A stretch of DNA of 55,079 bases from a virus: the IMG/VR virus record IMGVR_UViG_3300027730_000039, positions 1-55,079 of that record; one strand, written 5' to 3'. The position numbers were made by a program, and so were the translations under genes. The notes under the pieces were generated by a model, which saw only the letters and a list, made by a program, of their open reading frames with translations, made no database searches and was not told the DNA's origin. Below are positions 1-6,243 of this stretch, piece by piece; within the stretch, counting starts at the first letter, position 1; each line of letters starts with the position of its first letter.

Positions 1-2448
1 GTTTACTCTACGCAAGTAGTTGTAGTTTAATGCCGCTCTTACGTGACCGGGCATATTTGCACGACCAGTACTGCTCTTAGCTTCTAAATCACCGTACATT
101 GTAAGTTTGTTAACACCTTTAGGAGAACCTTTAGTCCAACTGTCTTGTGCAGTTAATACTCGTTTAAAGTCTTTGATAGCTTCAATGACCTCATCACGAC
201 CTTTACCTTCTTGCAGAATCATTTGCAATACATTCATTAAAAATTCTTGTATGTATTTAGGAGTATCAGCACGTTTCAAGTCAAGACCCATAGCTTTGAT
301 ATCACCAAGCTTACCATCTTTATCTTTACGCTTACCTTCTTTGTCAAAGATGTTAATAGCATAACGTTTCTTAACAATAAAGATAGCACGATCACCAATT
401 AGTTCACGACCAGCTTTAATGATTTCACCATTCTTACGAGGTGCGTGAAATGCCTTCTCCATAAATGATGGGAAACTTTCATTAGCTTGGTCTGCAATAC
501 TATCATACAATCCGATACAGAGTTCTTTGTCCCATACTAACTCACCTTTATCAATCTGTGGCTTCAGTGTGGGATAAGCAGTGAAGTAACAACTATCAGT
601 ATCACCATATACAATTGCATTGCCTTCGTGTGAATACGTGCCCTCAACTGATTCGTTGATGGTACTCATCATATGACGAACAATTTGACGACCGCTTAGT
701 GTAACACTTTGACCTATACGTTTATCATAGAACCTACAATGTTCATTCAACAATGCACCATACGCTGAATTCAATAAAATCTTACGAACAAGTTGTCGCT
801 TATCCCAGTATTCTCTATCTTCAGTCGTAGTTGCTTCTTTTAGATTCTTCTGCATTTCTTTACGGTCTGAGTACCAACGTGTTAGTAGACCAGGAACAAC
901 ACCTTCTTTCTCATAAGTAAAGATTGTACCATTAGCACTTAGCATCCAGGGCTTATGACTATCAAATATCATCTTCCAGACTTCTGCCGCTGACATTTCT
1001 TCAGTACGACCATCTTCAAAGTCAACTGTAAGCATAGTACCACGTTCTTGGTTCATAATCGCAGTATACTCTAATGCACCGAACAGATTCTCCCATAGTA
1101 TGGCACCAGTCACATCATCGTCACCTTCTTTATAGCGTTTCTTCTCACTTGCTAGTCGAAGGCCCTTGTCTTTCATATACTGGTCTGTGATTGTCTGTCT
1201 GATTTGAGCAACGATGGTCTCTCCACCCATGTTGAGGGCACGAATAACCGAGGGATAGAGCGAGTTAATGTCAACTGCCCCGACATATTCGTGCATTCCT
1301 CTTTTCGGCGTAGCAACAAAGGCACCTGCCGCTTGCTGGATTTCTTCTTCATTTTCAACCTTTCGTTTTTTATCTGGAACAACTAACCCACGTTCGTGAG
1401 CCTCATTAAAAATAGCCATCTCAATCATTGCTACTGAACCCATTACTGTTGGAAGCAGTACTGTGTTTTCGTGTGCAAGTTGATTAGCTAATTCTAAAAA
1501 CTTAAGTTTGTTGTGAATCTTCACTAACAACATTGTATCTTGTCTATTGTATTCAATGAACTTTTTAAAGTCTTTGTTATACAGTTGGTCAAGCGTACCT
1601 TCATATTGTGTTTTGTTTTCACCGACTTCCATCTCACCGATAGAGTCAAGTTTATAACTGTGACGAGATTCATAGTTATACTTTTTGTACAACTGTAAAT
1701 AGTCCAAGTGAATACGACCTACTAAGTCATAAGTTGTTTCACTCTTACCGAATCGTTCGTATTCTCTAGCTTTAGGAAGTTGACCCATCAAGCAAAACTT
1801 GCGTGTGTCATCTTTACTCATCACTCTAGTAACACGATTGACCATATAGGGAATATCATAGCCCTCTGAGTTCCAGCCAGTCAATACATCTGCATCTTCA
1901 ATGAGTTGAAAGAAAACATCAAACATTTCCTTCTCTGATTTGAATAGCATTGTGTTTTCAAATTCATTAGTGATTTCTTGGGCTGTTTCACTAGACATAT
2001 GTTTAGGAGCAATCACTAGTGTAATGCATTGGTCTAGCCAATCTAAGTAACAACTGATAGCAGTTACAGGATTGAATGGATCGCTAGTAGGACTGAAACC
2101 CTTCTCAGGATCAAAGTCTACCTCAATGTCAAAGAAGCAAGTATGAAGTTTAGGAGCATCAACTTTAAGATAGTTTTCACTTAGACAGCGAAAGACTACG
2201 TTAACATCACTTTCAAATAATTTCTTACCTGAATGAATGCGTCTTTCTTTTTCAAACTCTTGTCGTTTTCGAGTACTGAAACGACTGACTGGATCGCCAT
2301 AGATACTACGATGTTTACCCTTAGGGTCAGGATAATACAATACATAGTTAGTGGGATATTCTTTGTATTGACGCTTGCCGTTATTATCCCGTTCTACTAC
2401 GTAGATACGATCCTCATCCCTGCTGTGAATAGCGTCAACGTAACTCAA
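1..2448 (-). CDS. 43: Family B DNA polymerase, T4 gp43 type (3' end outside window)
   Basis: Replicative DNA polymerase with 3'-5' exonuclease. The frame is open from about 2448 to the window edge, so the C-terminus is missing; about 816 residues are visible. The exonuclease shows CFFDIEVDFDPEKG (Exo I, near 2110-2150) and LTGWNSEGYDIPYMVNR (Exo II, near 1860). The polymerase domain shows VDINSLYPSVIR (motif A), RKILLNSAYGALLN (motif B) and VYGDTDSCYF (motif C, near 600). No ATG lies near the N-terminus. A TTG at 2446-2448 that overlaps the TGA of the upstream DsbA-like gene gives a start MSYVDA, comparable with the MSYY/MSFY starts I recall for T4-like cyanophage polymerases. The overlap suggests translational coupling. 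The family call is secure; the TTG start is inferred. Confidence 0.95.
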   Translation of the reverse strand, partial: MSYVDAIHSRDEDRIYVVERDNNGKRQYKEYPTNYVLYYPDPKGKHRSIYGDPVSRFSTRKRQEFEKERRIHSGKKLFESDVNVVFRCLSENYLKVDAPKLHTCFFDIEVDFDPEKGFSPTSDPFNPVTAISCYLDWLDQCITLVIAPKHMSSETAQEITNEFENTMLFKSEKEMFDVFFQLIEDADVLTGWNSEGYDIPYMVNRVTRVMSKDDTRKFCLMGQLPKAREYERFGKSETTYDLVGRIHLDYLQLYKKYNYESRHSYKLDSIGEMEVGENKTQYEGTLDQLYNKDFKKFIEYNRQDTMLLVKIHNKLKFLELANQLAHENTVLLPTVMGSVAMIEMAIFNEAHERGLVVPDKKRKVENEEEIQQAAGAFVATPKRGMHEYVGAVDINSLYPSVIRALNMGGETIVAQIRQTITDQYMKDKGLRLASEKKRYKEGDDDVTGAILWENLFGALEYTAIMNQERGTMLTVDFEDGRTEEMSAAEVWKMIFDSHKPWMLSANGTIFTYEKEGVVPGLLTRWYSDRKEMQKNLKEATTTEDREYWDKRQLVRKILLNSAYGALLNEHCRFYDKRIGQSVTLSGRQIVRHMMSTINESVEGTYSHEGNAIVYGDTDSCYFTAYPTLKPQIDKGELVWDKELCIGLYDSIADQANESFPSFMEKAFHAPRKNGEIIKAGRELIGDRAIFIVKKRYAINIFDKEGKRKDKDGKLGDIKAMGLDLKRADTPKYIQEFLMNVLQMILQEGKGRDEVIEAIKDFKRVLTAQDSWTKGSPKGVNKLTMYGDLEAKSSTGRANMPGHVRAALNYNYLRRVN

Positions 2449-2711
2449 AGTGTTTTGCCCACAGTTTCCAAGATAGTGTTGAGTTCATCGTGGTCTTTGT
2501 TAGTCTGACCGAGACTTGCCTTGTGAGCAATCTTAATTGCTTTCTTCAATGTAGAAGCCTTGATTTCAAGTTCTTCTGCAACTGCTTTAATAGTGTCGTT
2601 TAGTCCACCATTCAATGTGTCAATTTCGTGTAGTACAGTCATACCCTCATTGACTAGTTGAGTTAGCTTAATCTTTGCTTCACCGTTAAAGGTTCTGTTA
2701 TAATCTGACAT
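2445..2711 (-). CDS. dsbA: DsbA-like late-transcription DNA-binding protein
   Basis: An 88-residue acidic, helical protein resembling T4 DsbA (89 residues), a dsDNA-binding protein that modulates late promoters. Similarity lies in overall length, a charged N-terminal helix and a C-terminal part spaced like DsbA (LEIKASTLKKAIKIAHKA, then an acidic HDELNTILETV tail). A good ribosome binding site (AAGGAGAA) precedes the ATG. Its stop overlaps the likely TTG start of the polymerase gene, so the two are probably co-translated. Assignment rests on recalled family resemblance, and the protein is short, so a different small DNA-binding protein is possible. Confidence 0.6.
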   Translation of the reverse strand: MSDYNRTFNGEAKIKLTQLVNEGMTVLHEIDTLNGGLNDTIKAVAEELEIKASTLKKAIKIAHKASLGQTNKDHDELNTILETVGKTL

Positions 2712-2759
2712 AGGTTCTCCTTAAATAATTAGTTAGTATACTTGGCTTGCGTAGAGAAG

Positions 2760-3356
2760 TCAAGTATTTTGCTTACCTTCGACAATCTTTTTGACCAAAG
2801 TATGTAAGCCTGGGTTGACTCGTAATGCGTGTGGCATCAATTCATTGCGAATGTAATTACGGGTATAGCGTGAATTTTTGTTTGATTCATCTTCAATCCA
2901 AGGCACATTATGGCTTTCGCACCAATAGATAAACTCTTGTTTGCGTGTAGTTAAAAATGGTCTGATTACATTGTTGCGTGTTAATGGAATGACTTTGGGT
3001 GTGCCGTGTAATGCTGACCAAATATATGTTTCAACACAATCATCCAAATGATGACAAGTAATGACTGGACCAAGCTCACTTAAAAATTCATAGCGTTCTC
3101 TACGCCAGTATTCTTCCTGTGATTCTTTGCTACCTTTTTGACTACGAGGTGATCCGTACAACATAGGAATATTGTTATCACCGCAATACCTAGAAACAAA
3201 CTCACTGGCTTTTTCACCGTTTTGTGTTCTGTGATTAAAATGGGCAATCGTTACTTCGTGCTTGCGACTTAGAAAGTCAACTACTGCCATACTATCTACA
3301 CCACCGCTACATGCGATTGTAATACTTTTGGGTAAGGGAACTGTTAGCTTAATCAT
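2760..3356 (-). CDS. tilS: TilS-like tRNA(Ile)-lysidine synthetase, N-type ATP pyrophosphatase
   Basis: This 198-residue protein matches the catalytic core of TilS, which attaches lysidine to C34 of the CAU-anticodon tRNA-Ile so that it reads AUA. Visible are the PP-loop SGGVDSM (residues 17-23), IAHFNHRTQNGEKASEF, WRRERYEFL, CHHLDDCVETYIW, and the family tail RPFL...WCESHNVPWIEDESN...YTRNYIRNELMP. The C-terminal tRNA-binding domains of longer bacterial TilS are absent, so this is a minimal core version. The gene has its own promoter: TATAAT sits 6 nt before the ATG inside an 18-bp inverted repeat. No tRNA gene is in the window. A related PP-loop enzyme such as TtcA is less likely given the WIEDESN/YTRNYIR block. 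Confidence 0.85.
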   Translation of the reverse strand: MIKLTVPLPKSITIACSGGVDSMAVVDFLSRKHEVTIAHFNHRTQNGEKASEFVSRYCGDNNIPMLYGSPRSQKGSKESQEEYWRRERYEFLSELGPVITCHHLDDCVETYIWSALHGTPKVIPLTRNNVIRPFLTTRKQEFIYWCESHNVPWIEDESNKNSRYTRNYIRNELMPHALRVNPGLHTLVKKIVEGKQNT

Positions 3357-3374
3357 CTATGCATTATAGCATAG
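3357..3374 (-). promoter_or_regulatory. Sigma-70-like promoter inside inverted repeat, abutting tilS ATG
   Basis: Read on the minus strand: CTATGC-TATAAT-GCATAG directly followed by ATG. The -10 box (3363-3368) is the loop of perfect 6-nt arms and lies 6 nt before the start codon. A weak -35 (TTTCAA, 3386-3391) is 17 nt upstream. There is no ribosome binding site. The layout predicts a leaderless mRNA and a possible operator. Confidence 0.6.
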
Positions 3375-3381
3375 ATTAATC

Positions 3382-3397
3382 TTTATTGAAAGATATG
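3382..3397. repeat. 16-bp direct repeat, copy 1
   Basis: TTTATTGAAAGATATG, identical to 4345-4360. The two copies bracket the 313-residue unknown gene. This copy lies just after that gene's stop and overlaps the weak -35 of tilS. Confidence 0.85.
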
Positions 3398-3401
3398 ACG
3401 G

Positions 3402-4343
3402 TCATTCATATTTCCATAATATAGAACCATCTAACTCTATACTTTTTAATTTAAGATTGGTTATATTATTCCAATCTATTTCATCAATATTTTCTATGTC
3501 ACCTATAGGATATCGATTGAGTTTTTTATTTGAATTGATTACAAATTGTTGAAATTCAGGATCTTCTATTGTTTTTGTAAATACTTTATTAGGGTCAAAT
3601 GTAATATTGGGAGTCATTAAATTGTTACCGCCAATATCATCATTACTAGGGTCATCTTCTTCAAACCAACATTTAAAATGATCCTTACCCAAAATATCAT
3701 CAGTTATCCAAACATTATGATTATATGATTGTACGCTAAAATCAAATTCTTCAGTTATATATTCTACTGTCTCTGTTCCCCATATTGCCTCGTTATCTTC
3801 TAAATGACTAGTAGATGCGGCATGTAACCCATAATACATTTGGTTAGGAACTAGTTTGTTTATCCTAGATAATTTTGGATATGTTAATGTTTCTAGTAGA
3901 TGTGAATTATTGTTTAATTCATGTATTGCATGATGTATTTTATCTATTGGTGTGTCGGTAAATGTAGTAGAGGATACAAAGGGATTTAATAATTTTGCCA
4001 GTGATGTAAAGTGTCTATGCCACTTGTTTAAATGATGTTGAGTAAGATTACTATAATCAATTAATAAAGATTTAAGTTCTATTATTTCTGCACTATAATC
4101 AATTTGATAGTGTTTACCTAATAATATAAATGATTTAAGGATATTAAATATAAAAAATCTATAATTTACATTAGTAACAAGCTGTTGTGTTACATGATGT
4201 GGATGAAAAGACCAATCTAAATGTGGGAGACGTTTTGAAGTACGTGTAACATAATCTTTCCAATTAGATACGAATGAATTATTCAATAATTTTATTTTTA
4301 TATAAACATTTGTTTGGTCATTATTAAATTTATATATTAACAT
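3402..4343 (-). CDS. Unknown protein on a repeat-flanked insertion
   Basis: A 313-residue protein rich in Asn, Ile, Lys and His, with no motif I recognise. The N-terminal half is helical and aromatic-rich; the C-terminal third is acidic (FEEDDPSNDDIGG) and ends in a short WKYE tail. There are no membrane segments or signal peptide. No ribosome binding site precedes the ATG; the start follows the metalloprotease stop by 2 nt, so it may depend on upstream translation. The gene looks more AT-rich than its neighbours and is bracketed by identical 16-bp direct repeats, consistent with acquisition as a single-gene insertion. Function unknown. Confidence 0.7.
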   Translation of the reverse strand: MLIYKFNNDQTNVYIKIKLLNNSFVSNWKDYVTRTSKRLPHLDWSFHPHHVTQQLVTNVNYRFFIFNILKSFILLGKHYQIDYSAEIIELKSLLIDYSNLTQHHLNKWHRHFTSLAKLLNPFVSSTTFTDTPIDKIHHAIHELNNNSHLLETLTYPKLSRINKLVPNQMYYGLHAASTSHLEDNEAIWGTETVEYITEEFDFSVQSYNHNVWITDDILGKDHFKCWFEEDDPSNDDIGGNNLMTPNITFDPNKVFTKTIEDPEFQQFVINSNKKLNRYPIGDIENIDEIDWNNITNLKLKSIELDGSILWKYE

Positions 4344-4344
4344 T

Positions 4345-4360
4345 TTTATTGAAAGATATG
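4345..4360. repeat. 16-bp direct repeat, copy 2
   Basis: Identical to 3382-3397. Here it encodes the last four residues (HIFQ) and stop of the metalloprotease-like gene, so the other copy looks like a duplicated target made when the 313-residue gene arrived. Confidence 0.85.
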
Positions 4361-4918
4361 GTTATTTTTTTCTCCATAAATTTTGATATATTTTCCTGCA
4401 AGCATATCTGCCATTGCTTCAATTGGGCTACCGGGATAACTATCCCCGGGTTCAATCATATTTAGTTCACCTTGACGGACATGTACTAATTCATGGAATA
4501 CTGTACGTAGTATATCTACAAGGTTACGATTTTTAGCATAGACCCAAATATTATCAGTACCCATTTGATGACCACCGGTATGATGATTAGTTTGAGCCTC
4601 TTCGGTATCCATACTTAATTCAATAGATGGAGTAGATTTTAAATGTAATATTTTGGAGGCCCACTGAACAAACATATCAACTTCTCGTTGTAGTTCATTT
4701 TCACCAGCCTCATCTAGTTTATTTTTAATCCAACTGTCAGGGTTACGATGATATTTTTTGACAAATAAATCATGTAATGCTTTACCAGTAATTTTATGTT
4801 TACTAGCGATTCTTCTCATTAGCCTGTCGATTGTATTATAGTCGTGCTTTTCTAAGCTAGGAAGTTTCTTTGCTAGCTCATTGGCAGGCGACTCTAATAC
4901 AATCTGACTAAACCGCAT
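4346..4918 (-). CDS. Zinc metalloprotease-like protein with capsid-targeting-like N-terminus
   Basis: A 190-residue protein with a gluzincin-type site: HELVH at residues 142-146 and a likely third ligand in SPIEAMADML (E167). The N-terminus MRFSQIVLE-S resembles the short capsid-targeting leader of T4 internal proteins, removed by the prohead protease after a Glu. Residues 10-80 form a helical domain; GGHQMGTDNIWVYAKN precedes the metal site. A TATAAT box (4926-4931) with TTGTTA 18 nt upstream lies 7 nt before the ATG, inside the end of the upstream gene. It is probably packaged and could act on a host or prohead protein. The metal site is clear; the substrate is unknown. Confidence 0.7.
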   Translation of the reverse strand: MRFSQIVLESPANELAKKLPSLEKHDYNTIDRLMRRIASKHKITGKALHDLFVKKYHRNPDSWIKNKLDEAGENELQREVDMFVQWASKILHLKSTPSIELSMDTEEAQTNHHTGGHQMGTDNIWVYAKNRNLVDILRTVFHELVHVRQGELNMIEPGDSYPGSPIEAMADMLAGKYIKIYGEKNNHIFQ

Positions 4919-4925
4919 TTAATAT

Positions 4926-4955
4926 ATTATAGATATTCGTGATAGTCGTTAACAA
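4926..4955 (-). promoter_or_regulatory. Putative sigma-70 promoter, TTGTTA-N18-TATAAT-N7-ATG
   Basis: Minus-strand -35 TTGTTA (4950-4955) and -10 TATAAT (4926-4931) upstream of the metalloprotease-like ATG at 4918, with no ribosome binding site. It overlaps the 3' end of the 91-residue gene, so a chance match in AT-rich DNA remains possible. Confidence 0.4.
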
Positions 4956-5202
4956 TTTCAGTACCATCGGTACGTTTAATCGTATGTATTAATTTTTGAG
5001 ATACTAACCATTCTGCATAATAATCAGAACCAATATCAGTGTGGTTACCAACACTGTCATTAGCAAGCCAATAATCATATTCTTCTTTAGTTTTGGTAGC
5101 TGATAACCAATCGTTTAGTGGTAAAAATTTATCAACTTCGTATACAAATGTGTGCATTCTTCCTGCATCATCTGGAATTGGAGTAGTAAATGTTTTTGTC
5201 AT
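4927..5202 (-). CDS. Unknown 91-residue protein
   Basis: Small soluble protein with aromatic residues throughout (WLSATKTKEEYDYWLAN, YYAEWLVSQKLIHTI). I do not recognise it. It has its own late-type promoter (GATAAATAC at 5226-5234) and a ribosome binding site (AAGGAA, 5210-5215) 7 nt before the ATG, so it is very likely a real late gene. It stands between the secreted nuclease gene and the metalloprotease gene and may be part of the same virion-associated set, but it lacks the capsid-targeting-like leader. Confidence 0.6.
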   Translation of the reverse strand: MTKTFTTPIPDDAGRMHTFVYEVDKFLPLNDWLSATKTKEEYDYWLANDSVGNHTDIGSDYYAEWLVSQKLIHTIKRTDGTEIVNDYHEYL

Positions 5203-5225
5203 ATAAAAGTTCCTTTATTATACAT

Positions 5226-5234
5226 GTATTTATC
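5226..5234 (-). promoter_or_regulatory. Late promoter, GATAAATAC
   Basis: Minus-strand GATAAATAC resembles the T4 late box TATAAATA. It lies 23 nt before the ATG of the 91-residue gene, with a ribosome binding site in between. Confidence 0.6.
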
Positions 5235-5253
5235 AAAAATCTCTAAAAGTAGT

Positions 5254-5700
5254 TTAATTACACCAACTTTGTTTGGCTTCTCCGTAGTATTCTCTTGCAA
5301 ATCCGTTTTGTATTAGCATCATTCTTAAACTTTGTCCATCAAGTAATATATCACCTAATACACGACCACCGTATTTATCCCAATCAGCGATAGCTACTTG
5401 ACGTTTTTGTGCTTTACTGATAGCATTCTTTGTAAATGCAGTAGCGGCTTGACCACGTTGGTCTTCGCTTGGGCACATTGCTCTATGACCTTTTTCAGGT
5501 GTATCAACACCAAATACACGAATACTTAGTTCTTGTTTTAAAGGTGGAGGTAAGAATGTTGCTTGAAATGCAACAGTATCCCCATCAATAATCCTAGTGA
5601 TAGGAAAATCATAGATGTTCATTGGCTTTTGCTTTTGTGCAAATGCAACACTAGTTAATGTTAGAATTACTAATATTATTATTTTTTTCATTTTTATCAT
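5254..5700 (-). CDS. Secreted thermonuclease-like nuclease (SNase fold)
   Basis: A 148-residue protein with a signal peptide (MKKIIILVILTLTSVAFAQ, from residue 4, likely cut after AFA) and a staphylococcal-nuclease-type domain. Catalytic features are in order: RIIDGDTV (D39, D41), IRVFGVDTPE (R61, D66, E69) and YGGRVLGDILLDGQSL (R113), followed by GFAREYYGEAKQSWC. Cys76 and Cys147 could form a disulfide in the periplasm. The ATG overlaps the TGA of the upstream gene (ATGA), so it is the last gene of the cargo operon. A secreted nuclease could cut competing DNA or salvage nucleotides; its role is inferred. Confidence 0.88.
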   Translation of the reverse strand: MIKMKKIIILVILTLTSVAFAQKQKPMNIYDFPITRIIDGDTVAFQATFLPPPLKQELSIRVFGVDTPEKGHRAMCPSEDQRGQAATAFTKNAISKAQKRQVAIADWDKYGGRVLGDILLDGQSLRMMLIQNGFAREYYGEAKQSWCN

Positions 5701-6242
5701 ATTACCTTACGATTCTTTACTCTTTCAATATCAATACCAAACGGTGTCTTGTTTGTTATTGATTTAACTATTTTCTCAGTAGCACCTTGGCCAGGCTTTA
5801 GTTCTGCGGCAACTATTTGAAAGATATATCTGTTCTTCTTTACACCCAAGAACTCACCTACTAACACTTGATAGTTAGGATAGTTGGGTGTTAAATCTAC
5901 TTTAGGATTTTCTTGTTCTTCTAAATAAAATACATCCTCATCTGAGGATACTTGCAATGTAGGATGTGCGGTTAATACAACATATGCATTTTCACCATAA
6001 TTATCTTTTTGCTTGGCTATAGCTACTCCTAAATCAGTAGTTTTAACTACAAAAGTAATATATGGCATTTTCATTAGTTCATGTCCACGTCTAGTTTCTA
6101 ACTTATGTAATACTCGAAGGACTTTTTCTATGGGAATGTTACGTTCAGAACCATCACTTCTATCATTAATAAAGTGTTTGCTCACAACTAAATACCCGTC
6201 TGCAAAAGGTATTTCCTTATTAATAAACTCTGTTGCTCTCAT
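5697..6242 (-). CDS. Unknown protein with capsid-targeting-like N-terminus
   Basis: A 181-residue protein starting MRATEFINKE-I, which matches the style of the other leaders here (basic residue at 2, then an E/D-F-I/L block and a Glu). The core (HFINDRS..., then KVLRVLHKLETRRGHELMKMPYITFVV, then GENAYVVLTAHPTLQV) alternates helix and strand like small RNase or toxin folds, but I cannot place it in a family. Its ATG follows the stop of the amidoligase gene by 1 nt and its stop overlaps the nuclease start. It is probably a packaged protein; a nuclease or toxin role is speculation. Confidence 0.6.
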   Translation of the reverse strand: MRATEFINKEIPFADGYLVVSKHFINDRSDGSERNIPIEKVLRVLHKLETRRGHELMKMPYITFVVKTTDLGVAIAKQKDNYGENAYVVLTAHPTLQVSSDEDVFYLEEQENPKVDLTPNYPNYQVLVGEFLGVKKNRYIFQIVAAELKPGQGATEKIVKSITNKTPFGIDIERVKNRKVI

Positions 6243-6243
6243 A

